From: an uncultured Collinsella sp.
GTDB taxonomy: Bacteria; Actinomycetota; Coriobacteriia; Coriobacteriales; Coriobacteriaceae
Direction of reading: 5' to 3'
DNA length: 54,273 nt
NCBI GenBank assembly: GCA_902494935.1
Contig: CABUVH010000002.1
Span: forward strand, 1 to 54,273
A program made the translations under genes and the position numbers. Positions within the stretch are counted from its first letter, which is position 1, and each line of letters starts with the position of its first letter. Under the pieces are notes generated by a model. It did no database searches. It was not told where the DNA came from and was given only the letters and a program-made list of their open reading frames with translations. Positions 40,513 through 49,424 of the stretch are shown piece after piece.

Positions 40513-41052
40513 ATGAAGGTTATTCTTCTCGATGAGATCAAGGGCAAGGGCGGCGAGGGTGACGTCGTAGAGGTCGCTCAGGGTTACGCTGAGAACTTCC
40601 TGTTCCCCAAGAAGCTCGCTGTTGCCGCCACCAAGGGCAACCTCAAGCAGCTTGACGAGCGTCGCAACAACATCGCCAAGCGCGAGGCCGTCCGTCTGGC
40701 TACCGCCAACGAGACCAAGGCTGCCTTCGAGGGCAAGCAGGTCACCGTTGACGTCAAGGTTGGCGACGAGGGCATCCTCTTTGGCTCCGTTACCGCCGCT
40801 ATGATCGCTGACGCCATCAAGGATCAGCTCGGTATGGATATCGACCGCAAGCGCGTCGAGCTCGGTAAGCCCATCAAGGTTGCCGGTGCCCACACCGTCG
40901 CTATCTCGCTGTACCGCGAGATCAAGGCCGAGGTTGTCGTTCTCGTCGGCGTTACCGCCGAGGAGCTCGCTGCCGAGGCTGAGGTTGAGGAGACCGCTGA
41001 GGTCGCCGAGACCGAGACCGCCGAGGTCGAGACCGAGGCTGCTGCCGAGTAG
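40513..41052 (+). CDS. rplI: 50S ribosomal protein L9 with acidic C-terminal tail
   Basis: The N-terminal domain is typical L9 (MKVILLDEIKGKGGEGDVVEVAQGYAENFLFPKKLA), followed by the long connecting helix and the C-terminal rRNA-binding domain (LFGSVTAAMIADAI, KRVELGKPIKVAGAHTV). At 179 residues it is about 30 longer than usual because of a Glu/Ala/Thr tail (from about 150), made of near-repeats AEVEETAEVAETE. AGAAGGGAGACGC precedes ATG 40513. It is the last gene of the operon. Confidence 0.96.
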   Translation: MKVILLDEIKGKGGEGDVVEVAQGYAENFLFPKKLAVAATKGNLKQLDERRNNIAKREAVRLATANETKAAFEGKQVTVDVKVGDEGILFGSVTAAMIADAIKDQLGMDIDRKRVELGKPIKVAGAHTVAISLYREIKAEVVVLVGVTAEELAAEAEVEETAEVAETETAEVETEAAAE

Positions 41053-41084
41053 CATTTGCTGCAACGCAACAATCTTGTTCTAAG

Positions 41085-41121
41085 AAGGGCGCTCTGGGAG
41101 ACCAGGGCGCCCTTTTATTTT
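41085..41121 (+). terminator. Terminator of the rpsF operon
   Basis: AAGGGCGC (41085-41092) pairs with GCGCCCTT (41107-41114), followed by TTATTTTTT. Confidence 0.9.
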
Positions 41122-41156
41122 TTGCGCCGGGTGAGTTCATAGCAGTCATTGAGATG

Positions 41157-41176
41157 CGGTCCCGTGTATGGGACCG
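41157..41176. repeat. Small hairpin before dnaB
   Basis: CGGTCCC-GTGTAT-GGGACCG, a perfect 7-bp stem in the 150-bp gap between the rplI terminator and dnaB. Role unknown. Confidence 0.4.
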
Positions 41177-41275
41177 TTCATCCGTTTGGTTCGGTGATGA
41201 TTGCCAAGGCGCGGCTCGATTTATAGCCGTGGCTGATACTATGGATGCTCGCAAGCGATATGAATGAGGATGCTC

Positions 41276-42667
41276 ATGGCATATGACGATAGGGAGACGG
41301 GGCTGACGGTCGAGGACCGTGGCTCCAAGTTGGGTCTCCCCCAAAACCAAGATGCAGAGGCCAACGTGCTGGCCGCTATGCTGCTCTCGCCCGATGTGGT
41401 CGAAGAGGCCCAGGTCGAGCTGCAGCCCGATGACTTCTACCGGCCCATTCATAAGACCATCTATACCGCGATGGTCGATATGTATAACAGTCGCATCCCC
41501 ATTGACTCTATCTCGCTGATCGATTACCTGCGAAGCATCAACAAGCTCGATGCCGTGGGCGGCGAGGCGTACATTTTGGAGCTGATGGGACAGACTCTGT
41601 CGCTCGTCAACTGGCAGCACCATGCCGCCATCGTTCGCCGCGACTCGATGCTGCGCGAGCTGATTGGCGCCACCAACGAGATCAACGCGCTGGCCTACAA
41701 CGCCCCCACCGACACCAAAGAGGTCGTGGAGCTGGCCGAGAGCAAACTGCTCAAGGTCACGGCGCGTGAGGTTAAGTCGAGCTACAAGACGCTGACCGAG
41801 TTTATGGTCGAGGCCTATAACGAGGCCGAGGAAGTGTGCAAGGCCGGCGGTCAGGCTGCAGGCGTGCCCACGGGCTTTCCGTCGCTCGACCGTATGCTCA
41901 TGGGCTTCCGCGAGGGCCAGCTCATCATTATCGGCGCCCGCCCCGCCGTTGGTAAGACGTCGTTCGCCCTGAACTTGGCGCTCAACGCCGCCGCCGCGGG
42001 CTATACCGTCGGCTTCTTCTCGCTGGAGATGTCGGGCAAGGAAATTGCCCAGCGTCTGATTTGCGCCTATGCCATGATCTCGATCAGCGACTTCCGTACG
42101 GGCCGCATTAGTCCCGAGCAGTGGGCCAACATCAATGAGGCCACGCAGACGCTGTCCAAGCTCGATATTCTGATTGACGATACGCCCGGCACCACGGTGA
42201 CCGAGATTCGCGCCAAGAGCCGCCGCATGCTCCATAACAAGGAGAAGGCCATCATCATCCTGGACTATTTGCAGCTGGTGAGTCCCCCGCCTGGACGTCG
42301 TTCCGAGAGCCGCACCGTCGAGGTCTCCGAGATGTCGCGTGGTCTGAAGATTATGGCCAAGGAGCTCAAGATTCCGCTGATCGCGCTGTCGCAGCTGTCG
42401 CGTCAGGTCGAGTCCCGTACCGGCAAGCGCCCGCAGCTGTCCGACCTGCGTGAATCGGGCTCCATCGAGCAGGATGCCGATATCGTCATGTTCTTGGACC
42501 GATCCGCCGACGAGGCCGAGGCCTCGCGCGACGACCGACCCGACGAGGGCGTTACGCGTATCGTCGTGGCCAAGAACCGTTCGGGCCCGATTGGCGACGT
42601 CGACCTGATGTTCCTGCCGGCATCCACTAAGTTCTATGAGCTTGATGGGGCGCATACCGAGGAGTAG
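41276..42667 (+). CDS. dnaB: Replicative DNA helicase DnaB
   Basis: The 463-residue protein has the N-terminal helical domain (LPQNQDAEANVLAAMLLSPD, DDFYRPIHKTIY), a linker and the RecA-like helicase domain with Walker A ARPAVGKTSFA near 222-232, AIIILDYLQL, and the DLRESGSIEQDADIVMFL box. It unwinds DNA ahead of the fork as a hexamer. ATG 41276 has GAGGATGCTC upstream; an ATG 12 bases earlier is an alternative. No intein is present. Confidence 0.96.
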   Translation: MAYDDRETGLTVEDRGSKLGLPQNQDAEANVLAAMLLSPDVVEEAQVELQPDDFYRPIHKTIYTAMVDMYNSRIPIDSISLIDYLRSINKLDAVGGEAYILELMGQTLSLVNWQHHAAIVRRDSMLRELIGATNEINALAYNAPTDTKEVVELAESKLLKVTAREVKSSYKTLTEFMVEAYNEAEEVCKAGGQAAGVPTGFPSLDRMLMGFREGQLIIIGARPAVGKTSFALNLALNAAAAGYTVGFFSLEMSGKEIAQRLICAYAMISISDFRTGRISPEQWANINEATQTLSKLDILIDDTPGTTVTEIRAKSRRMLHNKEKAIIILDYLQLVSPPPGRRSESRTVEVSEMSRGLKIMAKELKIPLIALSQLSRQVESRTGKRPQLSDLRESGSIEQDADIVMFLDRSADEAEASRDDRPDEGVTRIVVAKNRSGPIGDVDLMFLPASTKFYELDGAHTEE

Positions 42668-42694
42668 GACAGGCGCCCGTTGCACGGGTATACT
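42666..42694 (+). promoter_or_regulatory. Possible promoter of purA
   Basis: AGGACA (42666-42671), 17 bp, TATACT (42689-42694), 64 bp before purA. The -35 overlaps the dnaB stop. Confidence 0.5.
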
Positions 42695-42758
42695 GGGAAT
42701 GTTTTGTGCTTCTGCGCACTTGCGGTGTGCGGACAGTCCATGAATGTGAGGAGTAAAC

Positions 42759-44045
<1,287 letters not shown>

Positions 44046-44067
44046 TCGGCGTTATTTGGTTATTGCG

Positions 44068-44140
44068 ATATACCCCTTTGCAGTCCAGATGGGCGGCCGA
44101 GGGGTATATTTGCTTGTAATGGGCCCGCGCGGAGCGGGCC
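44068..44140 (+). terminator. Two hairpins between purA and purD
   Basis: ATATACCCCT (44068-44077) pairs perfectly with AGGGGTATAT (44100-44109), followed by TTGCTTG. Then GGCCCGC/GCGGGCC (44122-44128, 44134-44140). The first may terminate purA transcripts; the second is close to the purD ribosome site. Confidence 0.5.
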
Positions 44141-44163
44141 GGTAATCCATAGAGGAGGCACCC

Positions 44164-45468
44164 TTGAAGGCGGACACTCAAACCATCGACATCCTGTTGT
44201 TGGGCAGCGGCGGCCGCGAGCATGCTCTGGCAGCCAAGCTCGCAGCATCACCGCGCGCCGGCAAGCTCTACATCGCGCCGGGTAACGGCGGCACCGCGAG
44301 CTGCGGCGAGAATGTGGTTCTCGACGATTGCGATCCTGCGGCCGTGGCGGCGTTTGCCCAGAGCCATGGATGCGGACTCGTGGTGATTGGCCCCGAGGCT
44401 CCGCTCGTGGCGGGCGTTGCAGACGCCGTCCGCGCGGCGGGCATCCCGTGCTTTGGCCCGGGTGCCGAGGGCGCCCAGATGGAGGGCTCTAAGCTGTTCT
44501 CCAAGCAGCTCATGGAGCGCGCTGGTATCCCGACGGCAGCCTATGGCTCATTTATCGACGAGGCTTCGGCTCTTGCCTATGTGCGCGAGCAGGGTGCTCC
44601 GCTGGTCGTCAAGGCCGACGGCCTTGCCGCGGGCAAGGGCGTTATCGTGGCAACCGAGCTTTCGCAGGCCGAGGAGGCTGTGCGTGAGTGTTTTGGCGGA
44701 GCCTTTGGCGATGCCGGTAATACGGTGGTTATCGAGGAGATGCTGACCGGCCCTGAGTGCTCGCTGCTGGCCTTTACCGACGGCAAGACCGTTCGTCCCA
44801 TGGCCACCTCGCAGGACCACAAGCGCGCGCTCGAGGGCGACAAGGGCCCCAACACGGGCGGCATGGGCGTCTACAGCCCGGTGCCTATCGTGACCGACGA
44901 GGAGCATGCCACCATGGTGAAGGTCATGGAACAGACCGTGGCAGAGCTTGCCGCCGAGGGCATCGACTACCGCGGCTGCCTGTACGGCGGCTTTATGCTT
45001 ACCCCCGCCGGCCCCAAGGTGCTGGAGTTCAATGCCCGCTTTGGCGATCCCGAGACGCAGGTCGTGCTGCCGCGCCTTAAGAACGACCTGGTCGAGGTCA
45101 TGCTTGCCTGCGCCAACTGCGAGCTCGATCAGGTTGAACTCGATTGGCGTGACGAGTGGGCCGTTGCCGTTGTTCTGACGAGCGCGGGCTATCCCGGCAG
45201 CTACGAGAAGGGCAAGCTCATTACCGGCATCGAGGACGCCGAGGCCATGGAGAACGTGACGGTGTACCACGCCGGCACCGCTGTGGTGGACGGCAAGCTC
45301 GTGACCAACGGCGGTCGTGTACTCGCCGTGACCGCACTGGGCGATACGTTCGAGAACGCTCGCGACCTTGCCTACGAGGCCTGCGAGAAGATCAACTTTG
45401 AGGGCAAGACCCTGCGTCACGACATTGGTCTGCGCGCGCTGCGCGGCCGCGATGCCTGGGATGCCTAA
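44164..45468 (+). CDS. purD: Phosphoribosylamine-glycine ligase
   Basis: The 434-residue ATP-grasp enzyme starts at TTG 44164 behind AGAGGAGG. Typical segments are LLLGSGGREHALA near the N-terminus, IGPEAPLVAGVADA, KADGLAAGKGV, FGDAGNTVVIEEMLTGPECSLLAFTDG, DHKRALEGDKGPNTGGMG and EFNARFGDPETQ. It makes glycinamide ribonucleotide in purine synthesis. The NUDIX gene follows 21 bp later. Confidence 0.97.
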   Translation: MKADTQTIDILLLGSGGREHALAAKLAASPRAGKLYIAPGNGGTASCGENVVLDDCDPAAVAAFAQSHGCGLVVIGPEAPLVAGVADAVRAAGIPCFGPGAEGAQMEGSKLFSKQLMERAGIPTAAYGSFIDEASALAYVREQGAPLVVKADGLAAGKGVIVATELSQAEEAVRECFGGAFGDAGNTVVIEEMLTGPECSLLAFTDGKTVRPMATSQDHKRALEGDKGPNTGGMGVYSPVPIVTDEEHATMVKVMEQTVAELAAEGIDYRGCLYGGFMLTPAGPKVLEFNARFGDPETQVVLPRLKNDLVEVMLACANCELDQVELDWRDEWAVAVVLTSAGYPGSYEKGKLITGIEDAEAMENVTVYHAGTAVVDGKLVTNGGRVLAVTALGDTFENARDLAYEACEKINFEGKTLRHDIGLRALRGRDAWDA

Positions 45469-45489
45469 AATCCGAGAGGAATGAGACGG

Positions 45490-46185
45490 ATGGACGAGAA
45501 GAACGAAGAGCTCGTGGACGCGCAGATCGTCGAAGAGGACGGCCGCATGTATGGGCACGCCGAGGGCGAGCCGGGTGGCGAGGTCGCTGACGAGCCGGCG
45601 CTGGTGCTGGGCGACGACGACCCGCACGATGCCGAGCTACACGAGAAGATTCTTTCGGAGGAGTGCGCCTGGAAGGGCAAGATCCTCGACGTCCACCGTC
45701 TTGAGGTTGAGCTGCCCAACGGTCACCGCAGCGCCCGCGATATCGTTCGCCATCCGGGTGCGGCGGCCGTTGTGGCACTGACCGAGAGCGGCAAGATCGT
45801 GCTGGTACGTCAGTATCGCACCGCCATCGACCGCGTGACGGTCGAGATTCCCGCCGGCAAGCTCGATCCGGGCGAGGACCCGCTCGATTGCGCCAAGCGC
45901 GAGTTGCATGAGGAGACGGGCTTTAGGGCTGGTCGCATTCGCTTTTTGACGTCGATTGTCACGACCTGCGGTTTTTGCGACGAGATCATTCACATCTACC
46001 TGGCCACCAAGCTCGAGTTTGATGCGCCCGATCCCGACGATGACGAGTTTGTCAACGTCGACCTGGTGCCACTGCATGAGCTGATCGATGCCGTGCTCGA
46101 CGGCAAGATCGAGGATGCCAAGACCGTTGTGGGTGCCTTGGCTTGCGACAGCATTGCTCATCGTTTGGGTGGAGCGGAACTTTAA
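45490..46185 (+). CDS. NUDIX hydrolase, ADP-ribose pyrophosphatase type
   Basis: The 231-residue protein has a full NUDIX box at 123-145 (GKLDPGEDPLDCAKRELHEETGF fits Gx5Ex7REUxEExGU in shorter blocks G123, E129, R137-E138, E141-E142). It resembles ADP-ribose pyrophosphatases, with VRQYRTAIDRVTVEIPAG before the box. The first 55 residues are an acidic extension (EELVDAQIVEEDG, GDDDPHDAE) not usual in the family. ATG 45490 is preferred to 45481, whose ribosome site would abut the codon. It probably shares the purD transcript. It would clear ADP-ribose or related nucleotides. Confidence 0.9.
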   Translation: MDEKNEELVDAQIVEEDGRMYGHAEGEPGGEVADEPALVLGDDDPHDAELHEKILSEECAWKGKILDVHRLEVELPNGHRSARDIVRHPGAAAVVALTESGKIVLVRQYRTAIDRVTVEIPAGKLDPGEDPLDCAKRELHEETGFRAGRIRFLTSIVTTCGFCDEIIHIYLATKLEFDAPDPDDDEFVNVDLVPLHELIDAVLDGKIEDAKTVVGALACDSIAHRLGGAEL

Positions 46186-46224
46186 CGAGCGGGGATGATC
46201 CCGCGGGTTTGTGTAAGTCAGCGA

Positions 46225-46322
46225 AAGTGCTCCATTTGAGACAAGGTGGCCTAAAAGAGGAGGGAAGCGTATGGATATACGCGACCGACGATTGAAGGCC
46301 AGATTGTCCAAATGGAGCACTT
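46225..46322. repeat. 27-bp inverted repeat around the first ABC start codon
   Basis: AAGTGCTCCATTTG (46225-46238) and CAAATGGAGCACTT (46309-46322) are perfect complements, and pairing continues inward with GACAA/TTGTC and TGGCCT/AGGCCA after a one-base bulge. The loop holds the GAGGAGGGA ribosome site and the ATG at 46271. Confidence 0.75.
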
Positions 46323-46338
46323 GCAGCGTCGAGACGAA

Positions 46339-46360
46339 ACGCGGTTTGGTAAAACCGCGT
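46339..46360 (+). promoter_or_regulatory. Hairpin before the second ABC start codon
   Basis: ACGCGGTTT-GGTA-AAACCGCGT, a perfect 9-bp stem directly before AAGGTGACTATG, the second possible ribosome site and start. It could modulate translation. Confidence 0.5.
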
Positions 46361-46369
46361 AAGGTGACT

Positions 46370-48142
46370 ATGTTTAAGAGGTTTCTTTCGTATTACAAGC
46401 CCCAGATGGGGCTTTTTGTTGCTGATACTCTTTGTGCTCTGGTGCTTGCCGCCATTGACCTGGCGTTTCCCATTATCCTGCGCAATCTGACCGGAGGGTT
46501 GTTTACCCAGGGTCAGGCTGCCATTATGCGGGCACTCGGTATGATTGCGGTGGGGCTGGTGCTGATGTATGCCATCCGCTGCGCCTGCCGCTACTTTGTG
46601 AGCTATTGGGGCCACGTGATGGGCGCGCGCATGGAGTCCAAGATGCGTGAGGACCTGTTCGATCAGTACGAACGGTTTAGCTTTGCATACTTCGATCGCA
46701 ACAGCTCGGGCGACATGATGAGCCGCGTGGTCAATGACCTGTTCGATATCTGCGAGGCGGCGCACCACGTGCCCGAATGGATCATTATTTGCGGCATCGA
46801 GATTATCGGCTCGTTTGTGATTCTGTTTACCATCGCGCCGGTGCTCGCACTCGCCATGGCTGTGGTTACGGTGGTGTTCGCGGTCATTATGTTTTGGCAG
46901 AATATGCGCATGCGCGAGGTCTTTAGCGATAACCGCAAAAAGATTAGCGGCATCAACGCGCAACTGCAGGACTCGCTGGCGGGCATGCGTGTGGTCAAGA
47001 GCTTTGCCAATGAGCAGACCGAGCGCTCTAAGTTTCGTGCCTCGAACAATCGCTACCTTTCGTCCAAGGAGAACATGTATCACGCCATGGGCGTCTATAC
47101 CGCGACGTATGGCCTGCTCTCGGGCGTGCTCTATGTGATCGTGGTGCTCCTCGGCGGTTGGCTCGTTGCCCAGGGTCAGCTGCAGGCGGTCGATATGGCA
47201 ACCTTCGCGCTCTACATTTCGCTGTTCTGCACGCCGCTCGAGACGCTCGTTAATTCGGCCGAGACGTATCAGAAAGCCATCGCCGGCTTTAAGCGCATGG
47301 ATGAGGTGCTCTCGACTGTCCCCGATATTCAGGATAAGCCGGGTGCTGCGGATCTGCAGGTGACGGCTGGTGCTGTGGAATACCGCGACGTGTGCTTTAG
47401 CTACGAGGATGTTGAATTGGGCGAGCGCGGCGCCGACGGACGCCCTGTTATCGACCACATGGACCTGTCCATCAAGCCCGGTCAGACCATCGCTTTGGTT
47501 GGTCCCTCGGGCGGCGGCAAATCGACGACTTGTTCGCTGTTGCCGCGCTTTTACGACGTTGCCGCCGGCTCCATTAGCATCGACGGCCAGGATGTGCGCG
47601 ACGTGACGCAGCATAGTCTGCGCCGTGCCATCGGCCTGGTGCAGCAAGATGTGTACCTGTTTGATGGAACGATCGGCGAGAACATCGCCTACGGCAAGCC
47701 GGGCGCCACGGCAGAAGAGATCGCCGAAGCGGCCCGCCGCGCCAATATTGATACCTTTATCGAATCGCTTCCGCAGGGCTACGACACCGTGGTGGGCGAG
47801 CGCGGCAGCCGTCTTTCGGGTGGTCAAAAGCAGCGCGTCGCCATCGCGCGCGTTTTTCTCAAGAATCCCAAGATCCTTATTTTGGATGAGGCGACGAGTG
47901 CCCTGGATAACGAGAGCGAGGAAGCGGTGCAGGAGTCGCTCGAAGAGCTGGCACGCGGCCGTACCACGATCATCATCGCCCACCGTCTCTCGACTATTAA
48001 GCATGCTGACGAGATTGCGACCGTTGAGCATGGTCGCGTTGTGGAACGTGGCACGCACGAGGAGCTTCTCGCCCGTGGCGGCACCTATGCCCGTTACTAT
48101 CGAATGCAGTTCGAAGGTGCGCGTGCGCACGAGCTCGACTGA
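46370..48142 (+). CDS. ABC exporter, homodimeric type
   Basis: From ATG 46370 the protein has 590 residues: six membrane helices (FKRFLSYYKPQMGLFVADTL onward) and one ATPase domain with Walker A PSGGGKSTT near 380, signature LSGGQKQRV near 482, LILDEATSALD near 503 and histidine in IIAHRLST. All catalytic residues are present, so a homodimer is expected, exporting lipids, peptides or drugs. An earlier in-frame ATG at 46271 has a stronger ribosome site and would add 33 basic residues not typical of the family. That start lies in the loop of a long inverted repeat. The one-pass membrane protein gene follows 19 bp downstream. Confidence 0.9.
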   Translation: MFKRFLSYYKPQMGLFVADTLCALVLAAIDLAFPIILRNLTGGLFTQGQAAIMRALGMIAVGLVLMYAIRCACRYFVSYWGHVMGARMESKMREDLFDQYERFSFAYFDRNSSGDMMSRVVNDLFDICEAAHHVPEWIIICGIEIIGSFVILFTIAPVLALAMAVVTVVFAVIMFWQNMRMREVFSDNRKKISGINAQLQDSLAGMRVVKSFANEQTERSKFRASNNRYLSSKENMYHAMGVYTATYGLLSGVLYVIVVLLGGWLVAQGQLQAVDMATFALYISLFCTPLETLVNSAETYQKAIAGFKRMDEVLSTVPDIQDKPGAADLQVTAGAVEYRDVCFSYEDVELGERGADGRPVIDHMDLSIKPGQTIALVGPSGGGKSTTCSLLPRFYDVAAGSISIDGQDVRDVTQHSLRRAIGLVQQDVYLFDGTIGENIAYGKPGATAEEIAEAARRANIDTFIESLPQGYDTVVGERGSRLSGGQKQRVAIARVFLKNPKILILDEATSALDNESEEAVQESLEELARGRTTIIIAHRLSTIKHADEIATVEHGRVVERGTHEELLARGGTYARYYRMQFEGARAHELD

Positions 48143-48161
48143 TTGATATGACAGGAAGATC

Positions 48162-49127
48162 ATGGCTGATAAGAACCCTTTGACTCCGGAAGAAGTGACG
48201 GAGTTATTCTCCGAAATCGATGCATCCGGCGTCTTGGATCCTACGCTCGCCAAAAAGCGCACCGAGCGCATGCGCGAGAAAGAGGCCGCCGTCAAGCGCG
48301 GCGACAAGGCGACGCTGGCGCGGCTGCGCAGCGAGGATCGCGCGAGCCAGGCAAAACATATCGACCCGCTGTCCGAGGACGACCCTTCGGGCTCGCAGGT
48401 GAGCCATACCATTACGAAGACCGCCATGGCCGTGGTTATCGGCATTTTGGTGCTGATTGTTGGCATGCAGATTGGCTACGGCGTGATGCGACGTCTGAAT
48501 ACCGCGAACCTTTCCGAAAGTGTTTCGGTGGATACCGTTTCGACCGCGCTCAAGGGTGGACTTGAATGGGGCAATGGCTTTACGCAGTTCCCGCTCGATT
48601 TTACCGTCGACGAGGCAGATGAGCGCACGGGCACGGTTGAGGTGACGGTGCTGGACACGTCTTCTGCCAATGAGCTCGAGCTGCTGTCCAACGGTCAGAT
48701 TCAGGCGGCGGCGCTCGCAACCAATGCCCTGCTCAACGACAAGATCGACCGTGTGGTGTATAACGTTCACGCCTATATCGACGAGGACAGCAGGATCCAG
48801 CATGATTCCTTCTTTGGCATGTTTCCTGCTCAGGGGCACCAAAGCGCCATCCTGACGTTCGTTTGGACCAAGAGCTCGTCCAACGCCACGAGTATCGACT
48901 GGAAGATGCGCATCGTAAGCATGGACGACACCATTGCCGAGCGCATTCAAAAACAGGTCAACTCGGTTTCATCGCTGATCGAGGACCCGGTGGTGAGCCA
49001 GACCAAGATCACGGAGGAGCAGGCCGAGCGCGATCTTGAGCATCGTCTGCACGGTCGAGAGATCTTCCGCGGCGGAAAGCTCGATCGCACGCCGTCCGAG
49101 CTGCTGGAGCAGGACAAGCAAAAGTAG
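48162..49127 (+). CDS. One-pass membrane protein of unknown function
   Basis: I do not recognise this 321-residue protein. Residues 1-85 are charged and helical (EEVTELFSEIDASG, KKRTERMREKEAAVKRGDKATLARLRSEDRA), 86-108 form one membrane helix (MAVVIGILVLIVGMQIGYG), and the rest is an outer domain with LEWGNGFTQFPLDFTVDEADERTGTVEVTVLDT. ATG 48162 has AGGAAG upstream. It follows the ABC gene by 19 bp and ends at a strong terminator, so both are probably one unit. An accessory role for the exporter is possible but unproven. Confidence 0.75.
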   Translation: MADKNPLTPEEVTELFSEIDASGVLDPTLAKKRTERMREKEAAVKRGDKATLARLRSEDRASQAKHIDPLSEDDPSGSQVSHTITKTAMAVVIGILVLIVGMQIGYGVMRRLNTANLSESVSVDTVSTALKGGLEWGNGFTQFPLDFTVDEADERTGTVEVTVLDTSSANELELLSNGQIQAAALATNALLNDKIDRVVYNVHAYIDEDSRIQHDSFFGMFPAQGHQSAILTFVWTKSSSNATSIDWKMRIVSMDDTIAERIQKQVNSVSSLIEDPVVSQTKITEEQAERDLEHRLHGREIFRGGKLDRTPSELLEQDKQK

Positions 49128-49150
49128 TCCGCAGCCACATAGAACGATGT

Positions 49151-49190
49151 CATCCCGCGTGAGCCGCAAGCCCACGCGGGATGATTTTTC
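49151..49190 (+). terminator. Terminator after the membrane protein gene
   Basis: CATCCCGCGTG (49151-49161) pairs with CACGCGGGATG (49173-49183), followed by ATTTTT. Confidence 0.88.
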
Positions 49191-49287
49191 TGGGACGGGG
49201 ATTAAAAAATCATTCTGTCATGTATGCAGTTGGCGACAAAGCCCTGCTTTCAGAATGATTTTTTAATCCCCGTCCCAGAAAAATCAT
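49181..49287. repeat. 37-bp perfect inverted repeat, MITE-like
   Basis: 49181-49217 and 49251-49287 are exact complements (TGGGACGGGGATTAAAAAAT is within the left arm) with a 33-bp loop. The left arm shares its first three bases with the terminator stem. It is the main content of the 300-bp gap before carA. Confidence 0.9.
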
Positions 49288-49384
49288 TATGCACAGGAAG
49301 TCATAATTATCATTTTGTAAACAATTCTATGTAATTAATGCCATGGGCGATGCTTGCGGTTAGAATACCGCGAGGCCTAACTAC

Positions 49385-49420
49385 ACACCTTTAAGCCGGT
49401 CCTGTGAGACCGGGAAGGAG
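49385..49420 (+). promoter_or_regulatory. PyrR-type RNA hairpin overlapping the carA ribosome site
   Basis: ACACCTTTAAG followed by CCGGTC-CTGTGA-GACCGG (49396-49413) and GGAAGGAG. A short stem with a GTCC...GTGAG loop next to ACCTTTAA is the known PyrR recognition pattern; in actinobacteria it overlaps the ribosome site and blocks translation when UMP is plentiful. carA and carB would be repressed by pyrimidines. Confidence 0.75.
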
Positions 49421-49424
49421 AACT

